Source: an uncultured Aquimonas sp.
GTDB lineage: Bacteria > Pseudomonadota > Gammaproteobacteria > Xanthomonadales > Xanthomonadaceae
Assembly (NCBI RefSeq): GCF_937888285.1
Contig: NZ_CALART010000001.1
Location: 1 to 23,361 of the forward strand
DNA: 23,361 nucleotides
Direction: 5' to 3'
Position numbers and translations under genes: made by a program. This document shows, piece by piece, positions 1 to 8,965 of the stretch (the stretch's first letter is position 1; every line of letters starts with the position of its first letter). The notes under the pieces were generated by a model that saw only the letters and a list, made by a program, of their open reading frames with translations, had not been told where the DNA came from and did not search any database.

Positions 1-4
1 TTCG

Positions 5-24
5 ACAGGCCAGGGATGGCCTGT
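5..24. repeat. Palindromic intergenic repeat (ACAGGCCA hairpin)
   Basis: ACAGGCCA-GGGA-TGGCCTGT is a perfect inverted repeat with 8-base arms and a 4-base loop. It lies downstream of purD, in the same non-coding stretch as two further palindromic blocks (105-207 and 229-246), and may be one end of a larger composite repeat. Reading frames here give low-complexity, Arg/Pro-rich peptides unlike any family I recognise. Confidence 0.6.
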
Positions 25-104
25 CCGAAAACCCCGACCGACTCACGCGAACCCTTCGCGCACGGATGCGCCAAGGGCGCGAACGAGGGGTGGCCTTCTC
101 TTTG

Positions 105-207
105 GTTACTTTCTCTGACTCCGGGCATCCTGCCCTCCGCCCCTCCGGGGCCGCCTTCGGCGTTCGCGCCGCTCCTGCGGCGCAGTGGCCACGCAAGAGA
201 AAGTGAC
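105..207. repeat. MITE-like intergenic element with 12-base terminal inverted repeats
   Basis: The left arm GTTACTTTCTCT (105-116) pairs with AGAGAAAGTGAC (196-207), with one G-T wobble. The roughly 80-base interior holds a perfect nested hairpin, GCGCCGC-TCCT-GCGGCGC (166-183), and a smaller GCCG-CCTT-CGGC. Similar 'TTACTTTCTCT...AGAGAAAGTGAC' blocks recur between genes in Lysobacter and Xanthomonas relatives, as far as I recall. No transposase is present, so this would be a non-autonomous or REP-like element. No real gene is visible in 1-358. Confidence 0.5.
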
Positions 208-228
208 TCGGGCCGGCCGCACGCGGGA

Positions 229-246
229 ATGGCCATGGATGGCCAT
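229..246. repeat. ATGGCCAT double palindrome
   Basis: ATGGCCAT-GG-ATGGCCAT: the 8-base unit is itself a palindrome and occurs twice, separated by GG, so it can fold as a hairpin or act as a direct repeat. It sits 21 bases after the 105-207 element and probably belongs to the same composite intergenic repeat. Confidence 0.5.
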
Positions 247-340
247 GCTTTGGGAGCGCGGAAGGACGGACCGAAAGCTCTTGCTCTTCGCTTCAAGCGA
301 CCAAGCGACCAAGCGAAACCGGGGCGAGCGTCGAGCTCAT

Positions 341-358
341 GGTGGGCCGGGGCCCACC
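341..358 (-). terminator. Hairpin immediately after purD stop
   Basis: GGTGGGCC-GG-GGCCCACC is a perfect inverted repeat starting directly next to the purD TAG stop (359-361) on the minus strand. There is no T-run after it, so an intrinsic terminator is only one reading. It could equally be an mRNA 3'-end stabiliser. Confidence 0.4.
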
Positions 359-1645
359 CTATGCCCGCTCGCGCGCGATCGCCCGGTAGCCGATGTCGCG
401 ACGGTAGAAGCCGCCCTCGAAGCGGATGCCGCGAGCCACGCCGTAGGCGCGCTCCGCCGCTTCGGCCACGGTCGCGCCGAGCGCACAGACGGTCAGGACG
501 CGGCCGCCCGAAGTCAATACGCGGCCCTCGGATTCGACCGTTCCGGAGTGGAACACCTGGGCGTCCAGCGGCAGCGTGTTGTCGAGGCCGTGGATCTCAT
601 CGCCGCCGCGCGGCCGCGCCGGGTAGCCGCCGGCCGCCATCACCACGCCCAACGAGGGTCGCGGGTCCCAGTCGACCTCTATCTGATCGAGGCGCGCATC
701 CAGCGCCGCTTCCACGAGTTCGACCAGGTCCGAGCGCAGCCGGAGCATGATGGGCTGGGTTTCCGGGTCGCCGAAACGGACGTTGAATTCCAGCACCTTG
801 GGCGCGCCGGCCTTGTCGATCATCACGCCGGCATAGAGGAAGCCGGTGAAGGGCGCGCCTTCGGCGGCCATCGCCGCCAGCGTCGGCTCGATCACCTCAC
901 GACGGATGCGCGCATCGACCTCGGGGGTGACCACCGGCGCCGGCGAGTAGGCGCCCATGCCGCCGGTGTTGGGGCCGAGGTCGCCCTCGTCGCGGCGCTT
1001 GTGGTCCTGCGAGGTCGCCATCGGCTGGTAGTGCCGGCCATCGCAGAGCGCGATGTAGCTGGCCTCTTCGCCTTCGAGAAACTCCTCGATCACCACCCGC
1101 GCCGAGGCCTCGCCCAGCGAGTGGGCGCCGAGCATGTCGTGCAGGGCCTGTTCGGCGTCCGCCAGCGTCAGCGCCACCACCACGCCCTTGCCGGCGGCGA
1201 GGCCATCGGCCTTGACCACGATCGGCGCGCCCACCTTGTGCAGGTAGGCCAGCGCCGGCTTGAGTTCGGTGAACACGCCGTAGTGCGCGGTGGGGATGTT
1301 GTGGCGGGCCAGGAAATCCTTGGCGAAGGCCTTGCTGCCTTCGAGCTGCGCAGCGATGCGCTTCGGGCCGAAGCAGCGCAGGCCGGCAGCGCCGAAGCGG
1401 TCGACCACGCCGGCCACGAGCGGCGCCTCGGGGCCGACCACGGTCAGGCCGACGTGCTCATCGCGCGCCAGCTTCAGCAGGCCGTCGATGTCGGTGGCCG
1501 ACACCGCCACGTTGCGGCAGCGCGGCTCGCGCGCGGTGCCGGCATTGCCGGGCGCCACCAGAACCTCGCTGACCTTGGGCGACTGCGCCAGCTTCCAGGC
1601 CAGCGCGTGTTCGCGGCCACCGCCGCCGATCACCAGAACCTTCAT
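359..1645 (-). CDS. purD: Phosphoribosylamine--glycine ligase (GARS)
   Basis: Cytoplasmic ATP-grasp enzyme that joins glycine to 5-phosphoribosylamine to give GAR, the second step of de novo purine synthesis. The 428-residue product matches the usual length. It opens with the N-domain motif GGGGREHAL (7-15) and has GPEAPLVAG (71-79). The ATP-grasp domain follows, with VVKADGLAAGKGV (143-155), EEFLEGEEAS (187-196) and the signature FNVRFGDPETQ (287-297). A C-terminal domain completes it. The ATG is preceded on the minus strand by a strong Shine-Dalgarno, GAGGAGAG, four bases upstream. It lies downstream of purH and fis in the same direction, so it probably belongs to that transcription unit, although a 383-base repeat-filled gap separates it from purH and may influence expression. 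Confidence 0.97.
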   Translation of the reverse strand: MKVLVIGGGGREHALAWKLAQSPKVSEVLVAPGNAGTAREPRCRNVAVSATDIDGLLKLARDEHVGLTVVGPEAPLVAGVVDRFGAAGLRCFGPKRIAAQLEGSKAFAKDFLARHNIPTAHYGVFTELKPALAYLHKVGAPIVVKADGLAAGKGVVVALTLADAEQALHDMLGAHSLGEASARVVIEEFLEGEEASYIALCDGRHYQPMATSQDHKRRDEGDLGPNTGGMGAYSPAPVVTPEVDARIRREVIEPTLAAMAAEGAPFTGFLYAGVMIDKAGAPKVLEFNVRFGDPETQPIMLRLRSDLVELVEAALDARLDQIEVDWDPRPSLGVVMAAGGYPARPRGGDEIHGLDNTLPLDAQVFHSGTVESEGRVLTSGGRVLTVCALGATVAEAAERAYGVARGIRFEGGFYRRDIGYRAIARERA

Positions 1646-1677
1646 GCCGCTCTCCTCAAGTACGAATCAGTGTGGGC

Positions 1678-1729
1678 GCGAGGCGTGCTCGCGACGCTCT
1701 TCTTTTGGCTTCGCTTGCTGGAAGCGAAG
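1678..1729. repeat. Two small palindromes upstream of purD
   Basis: CGCGAG-GCGTG-CTCGCG is followed by CTTCGCTT-GCTGG-AAGCGAAG. Both fold as short perfect hairpins in the untranslated region upstream of purD. They may be remnants of intergenic repeats or leader structures; nothing identifies a known riboswitch. Confidence 0.4.
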
Positions 1730-1768
1730 GCAGGTTGTTTGAGGGATTGAATGCTCGCGGCGAGCCCG

Positions 1769-2020
1769 CCCCCTCTCCCCCAACCCCTCTCCCTCGAGGG
1801 GAGAGGGGAGCAGATCCGGCCAGTCTGGATCCAACTCGCAGATCCGTGGCTTGCGGCTTCAAGCCCCTCTCCCCTTGAGGGAAGCGGAGGAGAGCGTTGG
1901 TTGGCTGCCGGTGGCAGCCAACGCTCTCCGAAGCCCGAGCGAAGCGAAGGCCTGGTTGGGGAGAGGGGTCAGGAGCCTTGCGGCAAGCGTGCCCCCCTCT
2001 CTCCCCCTGCGGGAGAGAGG
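1769..2020. repeat. Composite GGGAGAGG-type palindromic repeat cluster
   Basis: This block fills most of the purH-purD gap. It contains CCCCTCTCCC-TCGAG-GGGAGAGGGG (1784-1808, perfect 10-base arms), a long stem at 1889-1929 whose core is TTGGCTGCC-GGT-GGCAGCCAA, and CCTCTCTCCC-CCTGC-GGGAGAGAGG (1996-2020, perfect 10-base arms). The outer CCCCAACC and GGTTGGGG stretches are also complementary, so the whole block can fold on itself. Such modules are common intergenic repeats in gammaproteobacteria with high GC. The last hairpin ends 9 bases before the purH stop on the minus strand and could attenuate transcription into purD. No gene is visible in 1646-2028. Confidence 0.65.
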
Positions 2021-2028
2021 CTCAACGA

Positions 2029-3600
2029 TCAATGCCGGAAATGCCGCCGCCCGGTAAACACCATCGCCATGCCGTGCGCGTCGGCCGCCGCGATGACTTC
2101 GGCATCGCGCATCGAGCCGCCCGGCTGGATCACCGCGGCGATGCCTGCAGCCGCTGCTGCGTCAATACCGTCACGGAACGGGAAGAAGGCGTCCGAGGCC
2201 ATCACCGAGCCGGGCACGACAAGCCCCGCTTCCTCGGCCTTCAGTCCAGCGATCCTGGCACTGACCACGCGGCTCATCTGGCCGGCGCCGATGCCGATGC
2301 TGCGCTGGTCGCGCGCATAGACGATCGCATTCGACTTGACGTACATCGCCACCTTCCAGGCGAACAGCAGGTCGGCCAGCTGCTTCACATCCGGCTGCTG
2401 CTTCGTCACGCAGCGCAGGTCGGCGACGGTGAGTGCGTCGGTGTCGGCGTCCTGCACCAGCAGGCCGCCGTTGATGCGCTTGTATTCGAGGCCCATCGCC
2501 GCGCCGCCGAGATCACCGCAGGCCAGCACGCGCACGTTGGGCTTCTTCTTGAACTCGGCCAGTGCGGCTTCGTCCACGTCCGGCGCGATGACAACCTCGA
2601 CGAACTGCCGCCGCAGGATCTCGGCCGCGGTGGCTGCATCCAGAGTGCGGTTGAAGGCGATGATGCCGCCGAAGGCCGAGGTCGGGTCGGTGGCGTAGGC
2701 GAGGTCATAGGCGGCGCCCAGCGACTCCGACACGGCCACGCCGCAGGGGTTGGCGTGCTTGACGATCACGCAGGCCGGCGCATCGAACTGGCGCACGCAT
2801 TCGAGCGCGGCATCGGCATCGGCGAGGTTGTTGTAGGACAGCTCCTTGCCCTGCAGGAAGCGCGAAGTCGCCACCCGGCCCGCGCCGGTATTCGGCTCCA
2901 GATACAGCGCGCCGCGCTGGTGCGGGTTCTCGCCGTATCTCAAGCTCACCGCGTGCTTGAGCGACAGATGCAGGGTGCTCGGCCATTCGGCCGGCGCTTC
3001 CACATCGGCCGCGCGCGGCGACAGCCATTCGGCGATGCGGCCGTCGTAGTGCGCGGTGTGGGCATAGGTCTTGGCGGCGAGCTCGCGGCGCAGCGCGGAA
3101 TCAGTGCCGCCTGCGGCCAGCGCGGCTTCGATGCGCGCGTAATCGGCTGGGTCCACCACCACGCTCACGCGCGCGTGGTTCTTGGCGGCGGCGCGCAGCA
3201 TCGCCGGACCGCCGATGTCGATGTTCTCGACCGCGTCCTCATAGCTGCAGTCGGGCTTGGCGACCGTGGCCTCGAAGGGATACAGGTTCACCACCAGCAG
3301 GTCGATCGGCGCGATGCCGTGCTCGGCCATGACGCCGGCATCGACGTCCTCGCGGCCCAGCAGGCCGCCGTGCACGCGCGGATGCAGGGTCTTGACCCGG
3401 CCGTCCATGATTTCGGGGAAGCCGGTGACTTCGGAGACATCGCGCACAGCCAGCCCGGCCTCACGCAGGGCGCGGGCGGTGCCGCCGGTGGACAGCAGTT
3501 CGACGCCGGCCTTCGCCAGCGCCTGGGCCAGCGGAATCAGCCCGGTCTTGTCGGAAACGGAGAGCAGGGCGCGGCGGATCGGTTGCAGCGAGGCAGTCAT
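2029..3600 (-). CDS. purH: Bifunctional AICAR formyltransferase / IMP cyclohydrolase
   Basis: Catalyses the last two steps of IMP synthesis in the cytoplasm: formylation of AICAR, then ring closure of FAICAR. The 523-residue protein has the N-terminal MGS-like cyclohydrolase domain (RALLSVSDKTG 10-20, LLSTGGTA 35-42, RVKTLHPRVHGGLL 68-81). The transformylase domain follows, with the catalytic KHANPCG (281-287), SAFGGIIAFNR (308-318), and SDAFFPFRDGID (469-480). The open frame extends 15 codons further upstream, but the ATG at 3600 gives MTASLQPIRRALLSVSDKTG, which matches the family start, so I chose it. No strong Shine-Dalgarno is seen. It lies 83 bases downstream of fis and upstream of purD. 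Confidence 0.97.
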   Translation of the reverse strand: MTASLQPIRRALLSVSDKTGLIPLAQALAKAGVELLSTGGTARALREAGLAVRDVSEVTGFPEIMDGRVKTLHPRVHGGLLGREDVDAGVMAEHGIAPIDLLVVNLYPFEATVAKPDCSYEDAVENIDIGGPAMLRAAAKNHARVSVVVDPADYARIEAALAAGGTDSALRRELAAKTYAHTAHYDGRIAEWLSPRAADVEAPAEWPSTLHLSLKHAVSLRYGENPHQRGALYLEPNTGAGRVATSRFLQGKELSYNNLADADAALECVRQFDAPACVIVKHANPCGVAVSESLGAAYDLAYATDPTSAFGGIIAFNRTLDAATAAEILRRQFVEVVIAPDVDEAALAEFKKKPNVRVLACGDLGGAAMGLEYKRINGGLLVQDADTDALTVADLRCVTKQQPDVKQLADLLFAWKVAMYVKSNAIVYARDQRSIGIGAGQMSRVVSARIAGLKAEEAGLVVPGSVMASDAFFPFRDGIDAAAAAGIAAVIQPGGSMRDAEVIAAADAHGMAMVFTGRRHFRH

Positions 3601-3683
3601 CGGTGGACTCGGCGGAAGGGAAGGCGGGAGACCTTCGCGCCGCACCTCGATCGCGCAGCGCGTGAGGTGGAATCTGTCTGCTG

Positions 3684-3989
3684 TCAGGCCAGCCCGTATT
3701 GGCGCAGCTTCTTGCGCAGGGTGGCGCGGTTGATGCCCAGCACCTCGGCGGCGCGCACCTGCTTGCCCTCGCAGTGGCGCATGACCTCGGCCAGCATCGG
3801 CGCTTCGACCTCGGCCATCAGCAGGGCGTACAGGTCGCCATTGGCGTGGTCGTCCATGTCGGTGAGGTAGCGCGCCACCGCGCGCGAAACGGCGCTGCGC
3901 AGGGGCGAGCCGCTGGTGCCATCGATCTCGACCGCTGCGTCCGATCCGTTGACCGGGGTGGATTCATTACGCAGGGCGAGAAGGTTCAC
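3684..3989 (-). CDS. fis: DNA-binding protein Fis
   Basis: Small nucleoid-associated factor that bends DNA and tunes rRNA, metabolic and recombination promoters. The 101-residue product has a variable N-terminus and the Fis core. The C-terminal helix-turn-helix is EVMRHCEGKQVRAAEVLGIN followed by RATLRKKLRQYGLA, close to the NtrC/Fis consensus. The start is GTG (3987-3989), with a GGAG about nine bases upstream; no nearer ATG fits the expected length. It is the first gene of a fis-purH-purD run. In Escherichia coli fis follows dusB instead, so the purine linkage is a lineage difference. A fragment of an NtrC-type activator is unlikely, because the frame opens and closes cleanly. Confidence 0.93.
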   Translation of the reverse strand: MNLLALRNESTPVNGSDAAVEIDGTSGSPLRSAVSRAVARYLTDMDDHANGDLYALLMAEVEAPMLAEVMRHCEGKQVRAAEVLGINRATLRKKLRQYGLA

Positions 3990-4079
3990 GGGCAGGCTCC
4001 AGCAGCATCACTCGACAAAGCTGCGCAAGACCCGACCGCGAGGAACGCGTGGGCGAGGCAGCAGTCGTGGGGGCCGTGG

Positions 4080-4088
4080 ATTCTAGCA
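4080..4088 (-). promoter_or_regulatory. Candidate extended -10 promoter for fis-purH-purD
   Basis: On the minus strand the sequence reads TGCTAGAAT, an extended -10 (TGn + TAGAAT), about 90 bases upstream of the fis GTG. The -35 region is poor, as is usual with extended -10 promoters. The 3990-4272 stretch otherwise contains only this box and the aceA-side hairpin. Confidence 0.4.
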
Positions 4089-4165
4089 AGAGGATTCCGC
4101 CTGGGAAGTGCCTTGCCCCGCGATGTCCCGCACCTGTCCACTCGAATTCTTCGCCGCATACGAAT

Positions 4166-4194
4166 GCAAAGGGCGCCGCGAGGGCGCCCTTTGC
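4166..4194 (-). terminator. Hairpin terminator downstream of aceA
   Basis: GCAAAGGGCGCC-GCGAG-GGCGCCCTTTGC is a perfect 12-base stem with a 5-base loop, about 80 bases after the aceA stop and upstream of the putative fis promoter. A long T-run is missing on both sides, but the A/T-ended GC-rich stem is typical of terminators in this order. It would separate the aceBA and fis-purHD units. Confidence 0.65.
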
Positions 4195-4272
4195 CTTGCC
4201 TTTCAGGCTGATGGCGGAATCTGCTGCAGCGGATTCAAGAAACCCGATGCCGCCTTCTTTTTTCTTGTCGCC

Positions 4273-5577
<1,305 letters not shown>

Positions 5578-5627
5578 GGCGGTGTCCTTCTCGTGCTCTC
5601 GGGGTCGGGGTGTCGAAGCGGTGCGGC

Positions 5628-7226
<1,599 letters not shown>

Positions 7227-7276
7227 GGGCGTGCTCCGGTGGATCGGGGCGTTTGACCTTATGGCGCAGCGCAGCG

Positions 7277-7290
7277 TTTGCCTAAGCAAA
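7277..7290. promoter_or_regulatory. Candidate operator TTTGC-N4-GCAAA before aceB
   Basis: TTTGC-CTAA-GCAAA is a perfect 5-4-5 inverted repeat, about 15-30 bases downstream (minus strand) of the putative -10 box at 7307-7312, where a repressor would block transcription. Related TTTGC-containing sites control glyoxylate genes in other bacteria (RamB in Corynebacterium), but relation to any of those is not shown. Confidence 0.4.
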
Positions 7291-7306
7291 TGTTTCAATG
7301 TTTTCG

Positions 7307-7312
7307 ATTATC
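7307..7312 (-). promoter_or_regulatory. Candidate -10 box of the aceBA promoter
   Basis: The minus strand reads GATAAT within a distinctly AT-rich island (about 7286-7330), the only such island in the region, about 80 bases upstream of the aceB ATG. The -35 is weak (TTAGGA at 18-base spacing), consistent with an activator-dependent promoter. Confidence 0.45.
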
Positions 7313-7351
7313 AAATCAAATACCAGAAAGTCCTAACCGCGAAAATCCCCT

Positions 7352-7367
7352 TCAAACAAGCGTTTGA
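7352..7367. promoter_or_regulatory. Candidate upstream regulatory palindrome TCAAAC-N4-GTTTGA
   Basis: TCAAAC-AAGC-GTTTGA is a perfect 6-4-6 inverted repeat upstream of the putative aceBA -35 region. The heptamer GCGTTTG in its right arm also occurs at 7249-7255 and 7274-7280 in the same orientation. An activator or distal operator site for aceBA is possible. The remainder of the 7227-7682 gap shows nothing else I can name. Confidence 0.4.
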
Positions 7368-7682
7368 GGGTCACGCTCGCGGTCGCAACAGCCTCGAAGC
7401 GGCGGCGAAGTCGCGCCGCATCGGCCCGCCACAGGGCCGAAGCCGAACCAAAAACCACCGCAGCGCGCGCCTGGAAGGCCGGCGCGGACCGTCGTGCCCA
7501 CCGCGTCTCGCGCCTGGGCTGCCCATGCCGAGCGCAGACCACGCCGCAGCCTCCCTGGGCGATTCCGCTGCTCGCGCTACGGCGCCTGGCGGCCACGTTC
7601 CGCTTCGCGGCCCGCGACTTGCATCGAGGCTGCCATCGATTCCGCGCCCCATGCAGGCGCGGAACCCCATCGGGAGTTCGCC

Positions 7683-8828
7683 ATGCGAACGCTGGAAGAA
7701 CAGGACGTCGTGCTGGGTCGACCGCTCGCCCAGGCGGTCTACGACGTCGACGGCAAGCTGCTGCTGGAGCGCGGGCACGTGGTGCGCAGCGCCAGCATCC
7801 GCAGCGCGCTGTTGGAACGCGGCTTCCTGAAGGACGAGGAGGCGGCAGCCCCGGCGCCGGAGGCCACCGCCGTCGCCTTCGCGGGCGCGCCGCTCACCAG
7901 CTCGCTGGTGATGCAGCCTTCCGTGTTCGCTGGCCTGCGCAGCGTGCTCGACGCCCTGGTCGACGTGCAGCAGCTCCTGCTGCGCGGCGAAGCGCAGGGG
8001 CTGAGCGGCCTCCAGCACCTCAACGGCTTGCTCAAGGCCTACGCCCGATCCGATGTCGATGCCGCGATGGCGGCCATGCAGCTGAGCGACCCCGAGGACG
8101 GCTTCAGCGCCCGCCCCATCCATGCTGCCCTGCTGGTGCGCATGCTCGGCGCCAGCGCTGGACTCGACGAGCCCACGATCGACAGCCTGAGCGGCGCCGC
8201 GCTCAGCCACGACCTGGCCCTGCTGCCGCAGGCCGCCACCCTGCACCGGCAGGCCGCGCCGATCAGCGCCGGCCAGCGCGAGGACATCGACCGCCACACC
8301 TTGCAGGCAGCCGCCCTGCTGCAGACCGCCGGGCTGCAGGATGGCGTCTGGCTGGATGCGGTGCTGCACCACCATGAGCGTCTCGACGGCAGCGGCTATC
8401 CGCATCGGCTCGGCGGCGATGAAATCAGCCGCGGCACCCGCGTGGTGACCCTGGTCGACACCTACTGCGCGATGATCCGGCCGCGCGCCTACCGCGGCGC
8501 GGTGCAGTCGAAGGACGCCCTGCGCGCGCTGTTCCTGGAGCGCGGCACCGCCGTCGACGAGGCCCTGACCGCGCTGTTCATCAAGCAGGTCGGCCTGTAC
8601 CCGCCCGGCGGCATCGTGCGGCTGGCCAGCAACGAGGTCGCCATCGTCACCCGCCGCGGCGAGAACACGACCCAGCCGCAGGTGCGGCGCCTGCTGAAGT
8701 CCGACAGCACGCCCGACATCGACCGCATCGCCCGCGACACCGCCGACCCGCGCTATGCGATCGCCGAATCCCTGCCGCAGGACAGCTACCGCGCGCTGTT
8801 GAGGGGCATCGAACGTCTGTGGGATTGA
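7683..8828 (+). CDS. Divergent HD-GYP domain protein (cyclic-di-GMP phosphodiesterase-like)
   Basis: Product of 381 residues, probably cytoplasmic; no signal peptide or membrane helix is seen. A short N-terminal region (about 1-50) resembles those before HD-GYP domains in Xanthomonadaceae. The HD-GYP core has H147, H176-D177, H205, HHHE (229-232), the family hallmark DGSGYP (235-240), D259 in LVDTYCAMI and RPRAYRG (266-272). It closes with YPPGGIVRL (306-314). The usual HD-x-G-K motif reads HDLAL, so the conserved Gly and Lys are lost although all expected metal ligands appear kept. Activity on c-di-GMP is therefore uncertain; a degenerate signalling receptor is possible. ATG at 7683 has GGGAG six bases upstream. 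It stands alone, convergent with the next gene. Confidence 0.8.
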   Translation: MRTLEEQDVVLGRPLAQAVYDVDGKLLLERGHVVRSASIRSALLERGFLKDEEAAAPAPEATAVAFAGAPLTSSLVMQPSVFAGLRSVLDALVDVQQLLLRGEAQGLSGLQHLNGLLKAYARSDVDAAMAAMQLSDPEDGFSARPIHAALLVRMLGASAGLDEPTIDSLSGAALSHDLALLPQAATLHRQAAPISAGQREDIDRHTLQAAALLQTAGLQDGVWLDAVLHHHERLDGSGYPHRLGGDEISRGTRVVTLVDTYCAMIRPRAYRGAVQSKDALRALFLERGTAVDEALTALFIKQVGLYPPGGIVRLASNEVAIVTRRGENTTQPQVRRLLKSDSTPDIDRIARDTADPRYAIAESLPQDSYRALLRGIERLWD

Positions 8829-8965
8829 AGCGCGCCGGCACGACGTCGACCGGACAGTGATCTGCGCAATCTCAACCAACCCGCGCGGACGCGGTGCCTG
8901 GACCGACCGCAGCGACGGCACGCACGCGCTCCCGTTGGATCGGAAGCCCTTGCTGCGCGAGCAGC

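Noticed and set aside
1897..3870. Long plus-strand frame opposite purH
   Set aside because: Antisense shadow; purH is complete with all catalytic motifs on the minus strand.
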